Part shown: positions 62,771-64,000 of the stretch, in pieces | Position numbering within the stretch: position 1 is the stretch's first letter | Layout: each line of letters starts with the position of its first letter | Assembly: GCA_030141605.1 (NCBI GenBank) | Contig: JAQGDQ010000231.1 | Span: 1-64,000, forward strand | Length of the DNA stretch: 64,000 nucleotides | From: Tubiluchus corallicola | Lineage: Eukaryota > Priapulida > Priapulimorpha > Priapulimorphida > Tubiluchidae | Direction of reading: 5' to 3' | The notes under the pieces: model-generated | Told to the model about the DNA's origin: nothing | The model's database searches: none | Seen by the model: only the letters and a program-made list of their open reading frames with translations | Made by a program: the position numbers and the translations under genes

Positions 62771-62890
62771 AACTACGGCCAAATCACGTTGAAAACACCA
62801 GTTCTCGTCTGATCACGGAAGTTAAGCAACTTAGAGCCTGGTTAGTACTTGGATGGGTGACCGCCTAGGAATACCAGGTGCTGTAGGCTT
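62771..62890 (+). rRNA. 5S rRNA sequence (gene, pseudogene or 5S-derived element)
   Basis: The 120-nt stretch aligns along its whole length with animal 5S rRNA: CTACGGCC near the start, CTCGTCTGATC, the box A region AAGTTAAGCA, GCCTGGTTAGTACTTGG, the box C core GGATGGGTGACC, and the 3' end AATACCAGGTGCTGTAGGCT. Box C is intact. Positions 1-2 are AA instead of a pair with the 3' end, box A has changes, and the T-run terminator expected right after the 3' end is missing (GCGGGATGCCC follows). Only one copy is seen. A dispersed 5S copy or a 5S-headed retroelement is therefore as likely as a working gene. Confidence 0.8.
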
Positions 62891-63420
62891 GCGGGATGCC
62901 CACATTGTGTCTCGACACTAGGCGGAGGAGCTGCACAAGCAGCGAATGGCTAGAGGACGGAGGAGGTCAAGTGACCCAACGGCCGTGTGTAGAGGAATAA
63001 ACCTTCCAAATCAGGAGTGGAGCCCCGAAGGCGGACCAGTGCAGCATGATCATTGACTCCGGCAGCTCCTGCAGCCAACCTGGTGCCAAACGCATCGCTC
63101 CGCTTTCCTTTGGACTACACCAGCGATGGAGAGGGGGTTCCTGTTGTCTGGGCAACTCAGGATCTCCATACATTTTGCCCAGGCGTGCGCCCTGGAGACG
63201 TTCAAGGATCGCACTGCTCAGCCACAGTCGACGTGTGAACAATGTGATCAATAACTGACTCTCTTGGCGCACACTCCATTGTCTTCCGAGACAGAAGGAT
63301 GCCAACCATGTCCTAAACGAAATCATTGTAGGCCTTTGAGATGGGACAACGAATCGACAATGAGGTGGGGGTGTTATACGCCCTCCAAGCAACTCATGCG
63401 ATATGTAAAACGTAATCAAA
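62891..63420. other. GC-richer segment of unknown origin attached to the 5S sequence
   Basis: About 500 bp directly after the 5S sequence are clearly richer in G and C than the rest of the window. They stay open in several frames, the longest being 208 codons on the minus strand (62967-63593). I recognise no domain. It may be the body of a 5S-linked mobile element or part of a repeat unit. No tail or target duplication could be located. Confidence 0.4.
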
Positions 63421-64000
63421 TAACGAGAACTAAAGCAAACTGATGGATAGGAGATTCGTAAGAAGCAAACTAAGGGAAATGAACCGGTCACTACTGATTT
63501 TTCACGTCCGCAACGCAGTATTCGTCGATAGTTGTGAATTTCGTAAGGAAGCAGTTCCTTTTTCATACAAAATTGGTCCTCTTCCAGATGCATATATTTC
63601 TAAGATCTTATTTAATGAAGGTTTTCAGTTTCAGAAGTAAACAGCCCAATATCATGTGGCCTTGACAGAAACACAGCAGCCGAACAATGCAGTAAAAATG
63701 TTTTCAATTATTATGGCAATTTCGCTGCAAAATCTGGCCATACTTTTCGACGATTTCGGTTTTTCGAGTTTAGTCTGGACTGCACAACCATATTGACATC
63801 TGATATTTTGACAGAATTTATAGCATGTTATATTATTAAGTTTTTGCTGTACTTGCCTCTGTTCAATCATGCGTTTGTCAGGTATCAGCATTCAACAGGC
63901 GTTGAAGACGCACCAAGTTTGCTTTGTGACGCTGACGCTTCTGTTATGTTTTAATTTTGAAATCGCTAAATATTTAATTACTCAATAATTAACTGAATAA
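63421..64000. other. Right-end AT-rich sequence
   Basis: I see no supported gene or named repeat in the last 580 bases. Short frames on both strands have no recognisable features. Confidence 0.5.

Noticed and set aside
62967-63593. 208-codon minus-strand frame as a protein gene
   Set aside because: No domain or signal is recognisable. The segment is GC-rich and open in several frames, and it adjoins a 5S-derived sequence. Kept only as an unexplained segment.

Overview
This window is nuclear DNA of an invertebrate animal. It is AT-rich, has spliceosomal introns with GT/AG borders and AATAAA-type poly(A) signals, and carries many microsatellites, MITEs, LINE remnants and tRNA-like SINE heads. 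It also holds one single-exon aminergic GPCR of the octopamine-beta type. The octopamine-like receptor and the Gly/Tyr/Asn-rich secreted proteins fit an aquatic protostome, perhaps a lophotrochozoan, but the sequence alone does not fix the taxon.

The left half (about 0.3-33 kb) is a same-strand tandem cluster of secreted glycine-rich structural proteins. Four complete two-exon genes are visible: 343-5324, 13525-15286, 20234-22018 and 25353-31456. Each has a very short coding first exon (11, 11, 11 and 9 codons) ending at a GTAAGT donor, then a phase-0 intron of 0.7-4.2 kb, then one large exon that supplies the rest of the signal peptide and the whole mature protein. A fifth 11-codon first exon lies at 32865-32897, but no glycine-rich second exon follows it. 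Genes 1-3 share a three-block layout: a Gly-Tyr block, a central Gly-Phe block, then another Gly-Tyr block. Genes 2-4 place their cysteines in C-x4-C-G pairs. Gene 4 is a 1080-residue Gly/Asn/Tyr protein built on a 42-bp tandem repeat. Together the genes look like a family of extracellular, cross-linkable block-copolymer proteins (adhesive, tube, thread, cuticle or shell matrix). That role is inferred from composition only.

The introns and spacers hold mobile DNA. Intron 1 of gene 1 contains a three-layer nest of hAT-like elements with readable 8-bp target duplications. The gene 2 intron has a tRNA-like element inside an inverted repeat. The gene 4 intron contains a decayed CR1/Jockey-type LINE.

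The right half (33-64 kb) is gene-poor. It holds LINE 3' remnants, foldback elements, a dispersed repeat of about 400 bp in two copies, a degenerate satellite, microsatellites, and the GPCR on the minus strand (53785-55035). Near the right end are a tRNA-like SINE head and a 5S rRNA sequence (62771-62890) embedded in GC-richer DNA of unknown origin.
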